DNA of 64,000 nt from Limnohabitans radicicola (GTDB lineage: Bacteria; Pseudomonadota; Gammaproteobacteria; Burkholderiales; Burkholderiaceae_C): the NCBI RefSeq assembly GCF_014837235.1, contig NZ_JACYFT010000002.1:930001-994000 (forward strand), given 5' to 3'. The notes below the pieces were generated by a model, which made no database searches, was not told where the DNA came from, and saw only the letters and a list, made by a program, of their open reading frames with translations. The position numbers and the translations under genes are program-made. This document shows positions 1 through 9,677 of this stretch, one piece after another. Position 1 is the first letter of the stretch; every line of letters begins with the position of its first letter.

Positions 1-101
1 TAAAGAGGCTTGTCTTCATGCCCATGGTCATGCTTATCAGCGGCAAATACGACGCCTGATGCCATCAACATCAAAGCAAAGGTGGTCGAAATCAGTTTCA
101 T
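1..101 (-). CDS. Small His-rich secreted protein (5' part only)
   Basis: Only the first 33 codons are inside the window; the gene runs off the left edge. The start is an ATG preceded by AAGGAAAA, a good ribosome binding site. The N-terminus (MKLISTTFALMLMASG...VFA) is a signal peptide ending in a typical Ala cleavage site. The mature protein opens with an acidic, His-rich stretch (KHDHGHED). It follows czcA by 37 bp on the same strand and is probably the last gene of the czc operon. A periplasmic metal-binding role is an inference from the histidines and the neighbours; no family can be assigned from 33 residues. Confidence 0.7.
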   Translation of the reverse strand, partial: MKLISTTFALMLMASGVVFAADKHDHGHEDKPL

Positions 102-138
102 GAGTTTTCCTTTCAAGGGTACAGGTCAAAAAATTGGT

Positions 139-3100
139 CTATACATTCTGCGAAGCGGACGTAGCCTGCGGATGCACAGGTTCGGCAGTAACGTCCTCTA
201 ATTCCTCGTCCGGACGATGTGCCAGTCGATACAGAATCGGAAGCACGAGCAGCGTCAGCAATGTGGAAGACAGAATGCCGCCAATCACCACGGTAGCCAA
301 AGGACGCTGTACCTCCGCGCCGGTTCCCGTTGCGATTGCCATTGGAATGAAGCCCAACGACGCCACCAAGGCTGTCATCAATACAGGGCGCAGACGAGTC
401 AATGCACCTTCACGGATGGCCGCGTCCAATTGAGCTCCCTCTTCTCGCAAGCTGCGGATGTAGGAGATCATCACGAGGCCATTGAGCACGGCTACGCCGG
501 ACAGAGCGATAAAACCCACTGCGGCGGAAATCGACATCGGGATGTCACGCAACCACAGCGCCAGAATGCCGCCAGTCAACGCAAACGGAATGCCGGTAAA
601 GACCAGCAGGCCATCCTTGGCGTTGCCGAACATCGCAAACAGCAATACGAAGACCAGGATCAAGGACACAGGGACAACGATTTGCAAACGCTGTGTCGCT
701 GACTGTAAGTTCTCGAAAGTACCGCCCCAGCTCGTCCAGTAGCCTGCGGGGATCTTGACCTGCGCCAAAGCAGCTTCCGCGTCGGCCACAAAGGAACCGA
801 CATCACGGCCGCGCACGTTTGCACTCACCACAATCCGGCGCTTGCCGTTCTCGCGGCTGACCTGATTGGGCCCCGGTGCCAACTCAAAGGTTGCCACTTC
901 GGCCAGTTGAATGAAATTGGTTCGCCCTTCGCCGCCCGCACCGCGTGGCAATGGAATTGGCAAGCGTTTCATGCTCTCAAGGTCGTTGCGCAGGGACTCT
1001 GGCAAACGAACCAGGATGTCGAATCGACGGTCACCTTCAAACAAGGTACCGGCCTCCCGCCCGCCGATAGCCGTGGCCACAGCATCCTGGATGTCAGCCA
1101 CGTTTAACCCATAGCGTGCGGACTTCTGACGATCAATGTTGACCGTGAGCATCGGCAATCCGGTGGTTTGCTCCACCTTAACTTCTGACGCACCAGGGAT
1201 TTTTTGCAACTTGGACGAGACTTCTTCTGCTGTCTTGTTTAAAACGTCCATGTCGTCCCCGAAAATCTTCACCGCCACATCGCTGCGCACCCCCGAGATG
1301 AGTTCGTTGAATCGAAGTTGGATCGGCTGGGAAAACTCGTAGTTGTTGCCTGGTATCTTGCCCACGACCTCCTGCACGGCGGCCAGCAACTCGTCGCGTG
1401 ACTTGCGCGGCTCGGGCCACTCGGACATTGGTTTGAGCATGATGTAGCCGTCAGAAATGTTCGGTGGCATGGGATCGGCGGCAATTTCTGCCGTTCCTGT
1501 TCGCGCAAAGATGCGGTCTATCTCGGGGAACTTGGCTTTCAGCGTTGCTTCAAGTTGCTGCTGCATTGCTACTGATTGCGACAAACTGGTACCAGGAATG
1601 CGCAAGGCCTGAATGGCGAAGTCTCCTTCGTTCAAGCTAGGTACGAACTCACTGCCCATGCGGGTTGCGATCAAACCGCACAACACCACAGCCACGGCTG
1701 CGGCAGCCAACACAACAGCCTTGGCCGCCATCACGCGATCCAGCAATGGACCGTACCAGCGCTTGGCTTGCACCATCAAGATGTTTTCTTTCTCGCTGAC
1801 CCGGTTGCCAATGAACAGTGCGACAGCGGCCGGAATGAAGGTCACCGACAAAATCATGGCCCCCACGAGCGCTGCAACCACAGTGAACGCCATGGGGTGA
1901 AACATCTTCCCTTCGACACCGGTCAGCGCGAAGATGGGCAGGTACACCACCATGATGATCAGTTGCCCAAACAATAGCGGGCGACGTGATTCCTTAGATG
2001 CAAGGAACACCTCGTGAAAACGCTCCGAACGAGTCAATGGCCTGCCGTAGTGGGCTTGCGCATGGGCAAGACGGCGAACACAGTTTTCGACGATCACCAC
2101 TGCGCCATCGATGATGATGCCGAAGTCCAGGGCTCCCAGGCTCATCAAATTGGCGCTGACCTTGTAGCTCACCATTCCCGTGAAGGTGAACAGCATAGAC
2201 AAGGGAATCACAGTGGCCGTGATGATGGCGGCGCGGATGTTGCCGAGGAACAAGAACAGGATCACGATCACCAAGATCGCGCCTTCCAGCAAGTTCTTCT
2301 TGACGGTGTTGATGGCCTTATCCACCAGGACGGTGCGGTCGTAGACGGTCACCGCATGTACCCCCTCGGGCAGGCTGCGGTTGATCTCGATCATCTTCTT
2401 GTCGACAGCTTGCGAAACCGTTCGGCTGTTTTGGCCGATGAGCATGAAGACGGTGCCCAGCACCACCTCACGACCGTTGTCCGTAGCAGCACCGGTGCGA
2501 AGCTCACGTCCGATGCCGACCTCGGCCACATCGCGCACCCGAATCGGCACGCCACCCGCGCTGCTGAGGATGACGTTGCCGATGTCCTCAAGTGTCTTGA
2601 CTTGCCCAGGGGCTCGAATCAGGTACTGCTCACCACGCTTTTCGATATAACCCGCACCCACGTTGCCGTTGTTGCGATCCAGCGCCGTCACGATGTCCTG
2701 CAGGGTGACGCCCAGCGAGGCCAGTCGCTCGGGTATGGGTGAGATTTGGTATTCCTTAGCAAAACCACCAATTGAGTTGATTTCCGTCACGCCGGGCACA
2801 TTGCGCAACTGCGGCTTGATGATCCAGTCCTGAATCTCGCGCAGATCGGTGGCCGTGTAGGGCTGGCCATCAGGTTTTTTCGCGCCGTCCTTGGCCTCGA
2901 CTGTCCAGAGGTAAATCTCGCCCAAGCCTGTCGATATAGGTCCCATCGCAGGCGTGATGCCGGAAGGCAGTTTGTCGCGGGCCTCCTGGATGCGTTCATT
3001 GACCAACTGTCGCGCGAAGTAGATGTCAGTGCCATCCTTGAAGATCACGGTCACTTGCGACAGCCCATAGCGGGACAAGGAGCGGGTCTGTTCCAGGTTG

Positions 3101-3330
3101 GGAAGACCTGCCATCACGGTTTCAATTGGATAAGTCACCCGTTGCTCGGTCTCCAGAGGGGAATATCCCGGCGCTTGGGTGTTGATCTGTACCTGGACGT
3201 TGGTGATGTCCGGAACAGCATCAATGGGTAGTTTTTGATAGTTGAACACGCCGATGGCAGCCATACCAATGACTGCCAGCAACACCAACCATCGATGCTC
3301 GATGGCTGCGCGAATGAGTTTTTCAAACAT
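139..3330 (-). CDS. czcA: CzcA/CusA-type heavy-metal efflux RND transporter
   Basis: This 1063-aa protein has the length and two-fold layout of the HME class of RND pumps: an N-terminal membrane helix (about 15-35), a large periplasmic loop, a central helix bundle, a second periplasmic loop and a C-terminal bundle. The class signature is visible in the first bundle as ALDFGIIIDGAVVIVEN, whose acidic residues carry the proton relay. The pump takes divalent cations (Cd, Zn, Co) from the periplasm or cytoplasm and exports them with CzcB and CzcC. It starts 16 bp after czcB behind a GGAG site, so it is co-transcribed with czcC and czcB. Exact metal specificity cannot be read from the sequence. 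Confidence 0.95.
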   Translation of the reverse strand: MFEKLIRAAIEHRWLVLLAVIGMAAIGVFNYQKLPIDAVPDITNVQVQINTQAPGYSPLETEQRVTYPIETVMAGLPNLEQTRSLSRYGLSQVTVIFKDGTDIYFARQLVNERIQEARDKLPSGITPAMGPISTGLGEIYLWTVEAKDGAKKPDGQPYTATDLREIQDWIIKPQLRNVPGVTEINSIGGFAKEYQISPIPERLASLGVTLQDIVTALDRNNGNVGAGYIEKRGEQYLIRAPGQVKTLEDIGNVILSSAGGVPIRVRDVAEVGIGRELRTGAATDNGREVVLGTVFMLIGQNSRTVSQAVDKKMIEINRSLPEGVHAVTVYDRTVLVDKAINTVKKNLLEGAILVIVILFLFLGNIRAAIITATVIPLSMLFTFTGMVSYKVSANLMSLGALDFGIIIDGAVVIVENCVRRLAHAQAHYGRPLTRSERFHEVFLASKESRRPLLFGQLIIMVVYLPIFALTGVEGKMFHPMAFTVVAALVGAMILSVTFIPAAVALFIGNRVSEKENILMVQAKRWYGPLLDRVMAAKAVVLAAAAVAVVLCGLIATRMGSEFVPSLNEGDFAIQALRIPGTSLSQSVAMQQQLEATLKAKFPEIDRIFARTGTAEIAADPMPPNISDGYIMLKPMSEWPEPRKSRDELLAAVQEVVGKIPGNNYEFSQPIQLRFNELISGVRSDVAVKIFGDDMDVLNKTAEEVSSKLQKIPGASEVKVEQTTGLPMLTVNIDRQKSARYGLNVADIQDAVATAIGGREAGTLFEGDRRFDILVRLPESLRNDLESMKRLPIPLPRGAGGEGRTNFIQLAEVATFELAPGPNQVSRENGKRRIVVSANVRGRDVGSFVADAEAALAQVKIPAGYWTSWGGTFENLQSATQRLQIVVPVSLILVFVLLFAMFGNAKDGLLVFTGIPFALTGGILALWLRDIPMSISAAVGFIALSGVAVLNGLVMISYIRSLREEGAQLDAAIREGALTRLRPVLMTALVASLGFIPMAIATGTGAEVQRPLATVVIGGILSSTLLTLLVLPILYRLAHRPDEELEDVTAEPVHPQATSASQNV

Positions 3331-3346
3331 ATGCGTCGCTCCGGCA

Positions 3347-4945
3347 TCAATGGGTGTGTTCGGCAGAGGCTTTGCCCAGCTCTGACTTCACAACGAAGCT
3401 GCCCGCCGACGCATACGGTGCCCCAGCCTTGAGCCCTTGCACCACCTCGACGCGCTTGCCATCGCTGCGGCCCAACTGCACCGGCTGGGCAATGAAACCG
3501 CCATTCACCTTCAGGAACACGACCGGCTTGTCGCCCACTGTTTGAATGGCGTCGTTGGCCACGGTCACGGGTACATCAGCCTCAGAGGAGGTCACCTCTA
3601 CGTTGACGAACAGTCCGGGACGCCAAGCACCTTTGGGGTTAGACAAGACCACGCGGGCTTTGGCCATGCGGGTTTGTTCACCAATCAGCGAGCCAACGAA
3701 GGTGATGACACCGGTCGCGCTGGCATCGAATGCAGTGGCCTTGATGGTCACTTTTTCGCCGACTCTGACCAACGGCAAGTCCTTGGCTGGGACGTTGATT
3801 TCAGCCCAAACTTGCCCAAGGTCGGACACAGTAAACACGGCAGCGTCTTCCTTGACGGCTTCACCGAGGCTGAGATGTTTCTCGATCACCAAGCCATCGA
3901 ATGGCGCACGCAACTCAAAACGGTTGAGGCCCCCCTGAGAACCCGGGGCCAGCCCCAAAGCAGAGAGTTTCTGTTGAGCGTTGGCCACTGCGACTTCCGC
4001 CTCGTGTAGCGCTTGCCCTGCCTGCAGGTAGTCCTGTTCTGCGGAAATTTTCTGTTCCCAGAGCCGCTTTTCACGCTCAAACGTGGTCTTGGCCAAGGCC
4101 AGACGCTTTTGGGCGGTTTGCAGTTCACTGCGTTGCTCAGATGCAGCCGGGCTCGCAATGACAGCGAGAACCTGGCCTCGTTTGACCGCTTGCCCCAAGC
4201 TGGCCTGCACACTCTCCACTACACCCGCAATACGTGGCACAACGTGCGATGTCCGGTCTTCGTTCAAGCGAATTTCCCCAGGCAATAGCAGGGCCGACTT
4301 GATTCGTGCCACACCCGCCGTATCGATACTGATGGATGCCGCTTTGATTTGTGCGTCTGTTAGCTCGACTTTCCCCTCTTCTTGGTTGAGGACAAACATG
4401 AAGGGTTCGTTGGCCGTCTGCGCAACGATGCTGATCTCGAATGCGTGCGGCTCCGGCACCACTTCACGACTCAACAGGCTGTCCTTGTCAGGTGCGAAAT
4501 TTAGAGTTTGTTTCTCCCCGGTCAAGCGCGTGATAGTGGCGCTGACCTTGGCAGCACCACTGGGTAGAGGCTTGTCCTTGTTGAACAGCCAGATGCGCAA
4601 ACGGGGTTCGCCGCCGTCTTCGGCAAGCAACGCTTCCAGGCCGAAATCCCCCTCCTTGAACAGCTTGCCGCCATGCGGCCCCTTGCTCGGGGCTTCGTGG
4701 TGCTCGCCGTCCGCATGACCCTTGTCGTGATCGTGCTGGTCTCCACCGGCCTTGCCGTGGTGCTCACCATCACTGTGTGCCTTGGCTTCAACGTGGCTGC
4801 CGTGACCGTGGCCATCATCCTCGGCTGTCTTGGTTGCTTTGCCCCCGAGAATGGCGCTACCCAGTACAACGCCTGTTGCAACGATCACGGCGATGGCGAT
4901 CAGATGCTTCTTGCTGATATTCAGTTTGTTGGTATCGATTTTCAT
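3347..4945 (-). CDS. czcB: CzcB-type periplasmic adaptor (membrane fusion protein)
   Basis: At 532 aa this is a long-form RND adaptor. It has an N-terminal membrane anchor (about 15-35) followed by a His/Asp-rich segment (about 44-90, with repeats such as DGEHHGK and DGEHHEA) that probably binds metal in the periplasm. A CzcB-like N-terminal domain, a helical hairpin (about 265-340) flanked by lipoyl halves, a beta-barrel and a membrane-proximal domain follow. It links the inner-membrane pump CzcA to the outer-membrane channel CzcC. It begins 2 bp after czcC ends, indicating translational coupling. The C-terminus (SAEHTH) is again His-containing. Confidence 0.93.
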   Translation of the reverse strand: MKIDTNKLNISKKHLIAIAVIVATGVVLGSAILGGKATKTAEDDGHGHGSHVEAKAHSDGEHHGKAGGDQHDHDKGHADGEHHEAPSKGPHGGKLFKEGDFGLEALLAEDGGEPRLRIWLFNKDKPLPSGAAKVSATITRLTGEKQTLNFAPDKDSLLSREVVPEPHAFEISIVAQTANEPFMFVLNQEEGKVELTDAQIKAASISIDTAGVARIKSALLLPGEIRLNEDRTSHVVPRIAGVVESVQASLGQAVKRGQVLAVIASPAASEQRSELQTAQKRLALAKTTFEREKRLWEQKISAEQDYLQAGQALHEAEVAVANAQQKLSALGLAPGSQGGLNRFELRAPFDGLVIEKHLSLGEAVKEDAAVFTVSDLGQVWAEINVPAKDLPLVRVGEKVTIKATAFDASATGVITFVGSLIGEQTRMAKARVVLSNPKGAWRPGLFVNVEVTSSEADVPVTVANDAIQTVGDKPVVFLKVNGGFIAQPVQLGRSDGKRVEVVQGLKAGAPYASAGSFVVKSELGKASAEHTH

Positions 4946-4947
4946 GT

Positions 4948-6306
4948 TTATTCCTTATTCGCTGGCTGGGTAGCATTTGCGCCAGATTCGCCGAGCACGC
5001 GGTCAATGTCTGCAGCCGTGCGATGCGCCTCAGCCAATGCTTTGAGGTATTGAGACTTGGCGGCAAAGTAGGTGCGCTGTGCGTCCAGCACTTCCAAGAA
5101 GTTGAACTTGCCGTTTTCAAATCCGACGGTGGCCGCGTCGTAGGCACTTTTGGCCCCAGGTAAAACATCTTGTTGCAAGACGTCGACTTCCCTACGAATG
5201 GATTCCAGCCGCTCGCGGGCTTGCAATACGTCCGTGCTGACTCGTATGTTCAAAGCTTGGAGTTCGTCCCGCGCCTTGTCTTCGCGCTTCAACGCTTCCA
5301 ACAAGTTCCCCTGATTGCGATCAAACAGCGGCAAGGGGACGGAAACACCGAACAGCAGTTGATCGCGCTGCAGTTCGGTGGGGCGTTTCACCCCTAGGCT
5401 GAATGTGACGTCGGGTATCCGTTTGCTGCGCTCTACATCGACCAACGACCTGCGGCGCTCAACCTCCAGCTGCATACGGCGCAGCGTTGGCGAAGTGGAC
5501 AGGCGCTGCTGGACGTTGTCGAGCGAAGGGACAGCCGGAAGCTCTTCCACGTTGCCCGACACGAGAGTAAATCGCGGTGGGTTGGCCCCTAGCAAACTGG
5601 CCAAGCGTGCCCGAGCATTGCGTTGCTCGCTCTGGGCCTGTGCCAATTCGACTCGCACACCTGCTTCGGCTACCCGTGCCTTGGTTTCTTCGACCGGCGA
5701 AACCTTGCCAGCTGCCACGCGTTTGGCAACAGCATCGGTAGCGCGTTTTGCCAGATCGACACTGGCCCCGGCCAATGCTGCGCGTTCCTGTTCCGCCAAA
5801 GTCTCGAAGAAGGCAGCGACCACGGCGGCACGAATTTCGACGCGGCGCAAGTTCAGTTCTTCGACCGCAATGTCGCGTCCTCGCTCTGCCGTAGTGATAC
5901 GGGCGGCGCGCTTGCCACCCATTTCGACGGGCAGATTGATCTGCACACTTTGTGTGCGGGTCGCTGCCCTCTGGTCTTCCAGTGAGTACGCCAATTCGGG
6001 ATTGGGGCGAGCTTGCCCCTGGATCACCTGACCTTGCGTTGCCTCGATTTCCCGCCTTGCGACAGCCAAGTCTAGATTGCTGTCCAGGGCTAAATCGATG
6101 GCCTTTTGCAGCGTCAGGATCGTTGCCGCTTCGCTCTGCAAGCCGTTTCTGACGGCTGAAGGATTGTCTTGTGCTGCTGGCAACGCCTGAGCGAAAGCTG
6201 CCCCTGCAGCGAGCGCTACGAGCAAACTCGTCGCAGCCGCAACTTTTGAGGTGCGGAGGACAGAGACTGACTTCCGTCGTTTTTGATTTTGATGACTCTT
6301 CAACAT
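4948..6306 (-). CDS. czcC: CzcC-type outer-membrane efflux channel
   Basis: This 452-aa protein has a signal peptide (AAATSLLVALAAGAAFAQ) and two outer-membrane efflux protein repeats (about 60-250 and 270-440) rich in long amphipathic helices. That is the TolC fold, at the usual CzcC length. The ATG at 6306 is preceded by GGAGAATC. It is the first gene of the tight czcC-czcB-czcA run and lies 168 bp downstream of czcI. It forms the exit duct of the cation efflux complex. Confidence 0.93.
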   Translation of the reverse strand: MLKSHQNQKRRKSVSVLRTSKVAAATSLLVALAAGAAFAQALPAAQDNPSAVRNGLQSEAATILTLQKAIDLALDSNLDLAVARREIEATQGQVIQGQARPNPELAYSLEDQRAATRTQSVQINLPVEMGGKRAARITTAERGRDIAVEELNLRRVEIRAAVVAAFFETLAEQERAALAGASVDLAKRATDAVAKRVAAGKVSPVEETKARVAEAGVRVELAQAQSEQRNARARLASLLGANPPRFTLVSGNVEELPAVPSLDNVQQRLSTSPTLRRMQLEVERRRSLVDVERSKRIPDVTFSLGVKRPTELQRDQLLFGVSVPLPLFDRNQGNLLEALKREDKARDELQALNIRVSTDVLQARERLESIRREVDVLQQDVLPGAKSAYDAATVGFENGKFNFLEVLDAQRTYFAAKSQYLKALAEAHRTAADIDRVLGESGANATQPANKE

Positions 6307-6474
6307 CCGATTCTCCAGTGATATTCAAATACACGAGGGAATCGGCGGAGAGCGATCCAAATGATCGCCTACGACGCCATCACATTAACCGCACGAAGTC
6401 GGCTTGACACGGTCACGCTCTAGCCGTATCCGTACATTGGGATGACGAAGGGAAAGGAACGCGCTCCCCACCGA

Positions 6475-6828
6475 TCAGGCGAGGACGTGCCACTGAGGGC
6501 GTTCGAGGCGTTCAAAAGGGGGCGACGTGAGACGAGCCCCGTACTCTGCTGTATCCAGAGACGAGTCGGCCAGCGATGCAATCGCTACTGCCCCAAGCAA
6601 GGCCGACAAACATCCTGCGTGACAGGATGCGCAATCGGGGTCGCCACCGATGGTCTTGACTGAATCGGAAGATGCGTCTTTGCCATCCGCAGTCTTGTGC
6701 TGATGGTCATGGTGACCAAAGTGCTTGGCTGAGGTACCGGTTTCGTGTTGGCAATAGCTGGCTGCAGCCGCCCAGCTAAGCTGTAGCGGCACAAATACCA
6801 ACAAAAGGATTGCCAACCATTTACGCAT
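6475..6828 (-). CDS. czcI: CzcI-like metal-resistance accessory protein
   Basis: The start is taken as MRKWLAIL at 6828 because this gives a clean signal peptide (LAILLLVFVPLQLSWAAAA); an in-frame ATG lies 13 codons upstream. The 117-aa protein has a His-rich stretch (HFGHHDHQH) and a Cys/His cluster (CASCHAGC), matching the small CzcI proteins found just before czcCBA. CzcI is thought to influence operon expression or metal sensing, but its mechanism is poorly known. It sits between cadA (46 bp upstream) and czcC. Confidence 0.75.
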   Translation of the reverse strand: MRKWLAILLLVFVPLQLSWAAAASYCQHETGTSAKHFGHHDHQHKTADGKDASSDSVKTIGGDPDCASCHAGCLSALLGAVAIASLADSSLDTAEYGARLTSPPFERLERPQWHVLA

Positions 6829-6873
6829 ATGATCAAGAGTATAGCAGCTATAGACTTTCCCGTACATCTTTTT

Positions 6874-9108
6874 CTACTTGCTCGATTGCTTTCCAAGCAA
6901 CCTTAGCCCATTGAGGACCACCAGCAAGCTTGCCCCCATGTCCGCAAACACCGCCATCCACATGGAGGCGTTGTCGAAGATGGCCAGCACTAAGAACACC
7001 AACTTGATGCCTAGCGCGAGACATATGTTCTGCCAAAGAACAGCGTGGGTGCGCTTCGAGAGCCGTATCGTTTCCGGCAGACGACGCAGGTCATCGTTCA
7101 TGACCACAACATCTGCGGCTTCCATCGCCGTATGGGTTCCAGCAGCACCCATGGCGAAGCCGATGTCGGCCTTAGCAAGTGCTGGTGCATCGTTGATGCC
7201 ATCGCCAGTCATTGCCGTGATGCCCAGTCGCTGTTGAAGTTCGCCGATAGCCTGTAGTTTGTCTTCTGGCAGCAGGTTGCCCCGCACTTCGGCTATGCCC
7301 GCCAGAGAGCCAACGGTGCGCGCGGTCGCGATGTTATCCCCTGTCAGCATGACCGGTGTCACGCCGAGCGACTTCAGGTCGGCCACCGCTTGGGCGGAGG
7401 ATGGTTTGATGGTGTCCGCCACCGCGCAGATCGCCATCACACGTTCGCTGTTAGCGAGGAGTGTGACCGTGCGACCTGCCTCCTCATGAACTGCGAGGCG
7501 GGTTTCGAGTTCAGCCGAACATTGCCCACGCTCCTCGATCCAGCGGTGGTTGGCCAGCGCGTAGGAATGATTGCCGATAACACCTTGCACTCCACGCCCT
7601 GCAACGGCTTGAAACTCTCCCACCTCTTGATCGGCGGTTGACAGCCCCTCTGCGATGGCTTTGGAAACCGGGTGATCCGACCGGCCCGCGAGACTCTTTG
7701 CAAGCCCCTCCAGCACCCGTTGATCAAGACCTGTGTCCACGGGCTCGAAGGCCACCAGTTTGGGCTTGCCTTCCGTGATCGTACCGGTCTTGTCCAGGGC
7801 CACAGCTTTGATCTTTCGCGCATCCTCCAAGTAAACGCCACCTTTGATCAAAATCCCCCGCCTTGCCCCGGCTGCCAAACCGCTGACGACCGTGACAGGT
7901 GTGGAAATAACCAAGGCACAAGGGCAAGCGATGACCAACAACACCAAGGCCTTGTAGACAGCCTGCATCCAGGTCAAGTCCGTGATCCACGGCGCTAGCA
8001 ACGCGACGGCGACAGCCAGGATGAAAACGGCAGGGGTGTAGATCGCGGCAAACCGATCTACAAAGCGCTGTGTCGGCGCACGGGACGACTGTGCTTGCTC
8101 GACTGCGTGGATGATGCGCGCCAGGGTGCTGTCCGAAGCGGGCGCGGTGACACGGAATTCCAAGGCTGCAGACTGGTTGATGGTGCCTGCGTACACTTCG
8201 TCGCCAGGAGCCTTGTCTATAGGCAGGCTTTCCCCAGTCACAGGGGACTGGTCGATGGCACTCTGTCCGAGCGTGACGACACCATCGAGTGGAACGCGCT
8301 CTCCTGGACGGATGCGCACTGTTGCGTCGACAACGACAGCTTTGACGCCGACGCGCGTCCAACTGCCGTCACCTTGACGCACCTCGGCTTGCTCCGGTGC
8401 CAGCGCCAGCAAGCTCTTGATGGCGTTACGCGCCCGGTCCACCGCTCGAGCCTCGATGGCCTCGGCTATGGCATACAAGGCCATCACCATGGCAGCTTCT
8501 GGCCACTGGCCTATCAAGAAGGCACCTGTCACGGCCACAGTCATCAAGGCGTTGATGTTCAAGCGTCCTTGCCGCAGTGCGGAAAGCCCTTTACCGTAGA
8601 CGGAGAAACCCGCCAGGGCGATGGCCACCGCGGCCAGCGCCATTCCAAGGGCTTTTGCTGGCCAACTATCTGGAAAAGCGAATGCCAAGCCTTCAGCCGC
8701 CACGGCCAGCCCCAATGCAGCAATCAATTTGCCCCATGAGGCCCAAAAACCAGTTGGCGCAGCGGCAGTAGCTCCATCCGATTTGTCTTCTACTCCGAGT
8801 GGTTCCGGTTTGAAGCCCGCTTTGCGAATCGCATCCAGTGCCAACCGCAGAGCATGATCCTCGGCAGCGATGGTCAACTCGCGGTCGCCCAAGTTGAACT
8901 GCAAGCCACGAATGCCTGCCACGCCGTCCAGCGCTCGACGGATTTCTGACTCTTCGGACGCGCAGTCCATGTTCGCGATCCGGAATCTATGTGGCTCAAC
9001 AGCCGTTGCTTTAGACGCCATTGGCCCGCCCACGGCAGGCGATGCAGCGCAGCCACTTCCACAACCGCAGGCAGTGTCAACTTGTTGGCGTTGGTGAGTA
9101 GGGTTCAT
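6874..9108 (-). CDS. cadA: CadA/ZntA-type Cd/Zn/Pb-exporting P-type ATPase
   Basis: This is a 744-aa P1B-type ATPase. It begins with a Cys-rich tip (ACGCGSGC, 13-20) and an HMA domain with the MDCASEE motif typical of Cd/Zn/Pb pumps. Paired helices follow, then the actuator TGE motif (SPVTGES), the membrane CPC motif (IACPCALVIS), the phosphorylation site DKTGT and the hinge GDGINDAP. It exports Cd2+, Zn2+ or Pb2+ from the cytoplasm using ATP. It is divergent from cadR and its promoter has a MerR-type operator. The czc genes follow on the same strand. Confidence 0.95.
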   Translation of the reverse strand: MNPTHQRQQVDTACGCGSGCAASPAVGGPMASKATAVEPHRFRIANMDCASEESEIRRALDGVAGIRGLQFNLGDRELTIAAEDHALRLALDAIRKAGFKPEPLGVEDKSDGATAAAPTGFWASWGKLIAALGLAVAAEGLAFAFPDSWPAKALGMALAAVAIALAGFSVYGKGLSALRQGRLNINALMTVAVTGAFLIGQWPEAAMVMALYAIAEAIEARAVDRARNAIKSLLALAPEQAEVRQGDGSWTRVGVKAVVVDATVRIRPGERVPLDGVVTLGQSAIDQSPVTGESLPIDKAPGDEVYAGTINQSAALEFRVTAPASDSTLARIIHAVEQAQSSRAPTQRFVDRFAAIYTPAVFILAVAVALLAPWITDLTWMQAVYKALVLLVIACPCALVISTPVTVVSGLAAGARRGILIKGGVYLEDARKIKAVALDKTGTITEGKPKLVAFEPVDTGLDQRVLEGLAKSLAGRSDHPVSKAIAEGLSTADQEVGEFQAVAGRGVQGVIGNHSYALANHRWIEERGQCSAELETRLAVHEEAGRTVTLLANSERVMAICAVADTIKPSSAQAVADLKSLGVTPVMLTGDNIATARTVGSLAGIAEVRGNLLPEDKLQAIGELQQRLGITAMTGDGINDAPALAKADIGFAMGAAGTHTAMEAADVVVMNDDLRRLPETIRLSKRTHAVLWQNICLALGIKLVFLVLAIFDNASMWMAVFADMGASLLVVLNGLRLLGKQSSK

Positions 9109-9129
9109 GATCTTCTCCTTGTTGGATGG

Positions 9130-9160
9130 ATTAAAAACCCTGTAGCCACTACAATGTCAA
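9130..9160 (-). promoter_or_regulatory. MerR/CadR-type promoter of cadA
   Basis: On the minus strand TTGACA (9160-9155) and TTTAAT (9135-9130) are separated by 19 bp, two more than the optimum. This is the hallmark of promoters untwisted by MerR-family activators. Within the spacer lies the dyad TGTAG-TGG-CTACA, the expected CadR/PbrR binding site. The divergent cadR start is about 50 bp away, so one operator can serve both genes. Confidence 0.85.
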
Positions 9161-9212
9161 GTACCTACAAATAAAATGGCGCAACTTTCTTGCCACCGCT
9201 CAAGGTGAAGAT

Positions 9213-9677
9213 ATGAAAATCGGTGAACTGGCCAAGGCGGCTCACACTCAGGTTGAGACGATCCGGTATTACGAACGCGAAGGATTGCTGCCTGAAACGG
9301 TTCGCACAGAAAGCAACTACCGCGTGTACGGCGATGAGCATGTTGACCGACTGTCCTTCATACGGAACTGCCGTAGGTTGGACATGACGCTGGACGAAAT
9401 CCGAATATTGCTGCGCTTCAAGGACTCGCCTCTAGAGAACTGCGCAGATGTCAATGACTTACTCGACGAGCACATCGGCCATGTGGCCGCCCGCATCAAA
9501 GAGCTGAAAGCGCTAGAGCGACAGCTCAAGACCTTGCGGGAGAACTGCCGTAAATCTCAACAGGCCAGTCAATGCGGCATCTTGAGTGAGTTGTCCACCG
9601 CATCGCATCCCGATCAGGAGTTAACCACCAGCAAGGGGCATGTTCATGGGGCACACAGTCTCAAGGCAAAGCTTTGA
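9213..9677 (+). CDS. cadR: CadR/PbrR-type MerR-family metal-responsive regulator
   Basis: This 154-aa MerR-family protein has an N-terminal winged HTH (MKIGELAKAA...IRYYEREGLLP), a long dimerisation helix (about 82-110) and a metal-binding loop. Cys77 (ENCADVND), Cys112 and Cys121 match the cysteines that bind Cd/Zn/Pb in CadR, ZntR and PbrR, although the 112-121 spacing is longer than in classical CadR. The C-terminus has a small His cluster (HVHGAH), as in CadR. It is divergent from cadA and should activate it when metal binds. Confidence 0.92.
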   Translation: MKIGELAKAAHTQVETIRYYEREGLLPETVRTESNYRVYGDEHVDRLSFIRNCRRLDMTLDEIRILLRFKDSPLENCADVNDLLDEHIGHVAARIKELKALERQLKTLRENCRKSQQASQCGILSELSTASHPDQELTTSKGHVHGAHSLKAKL

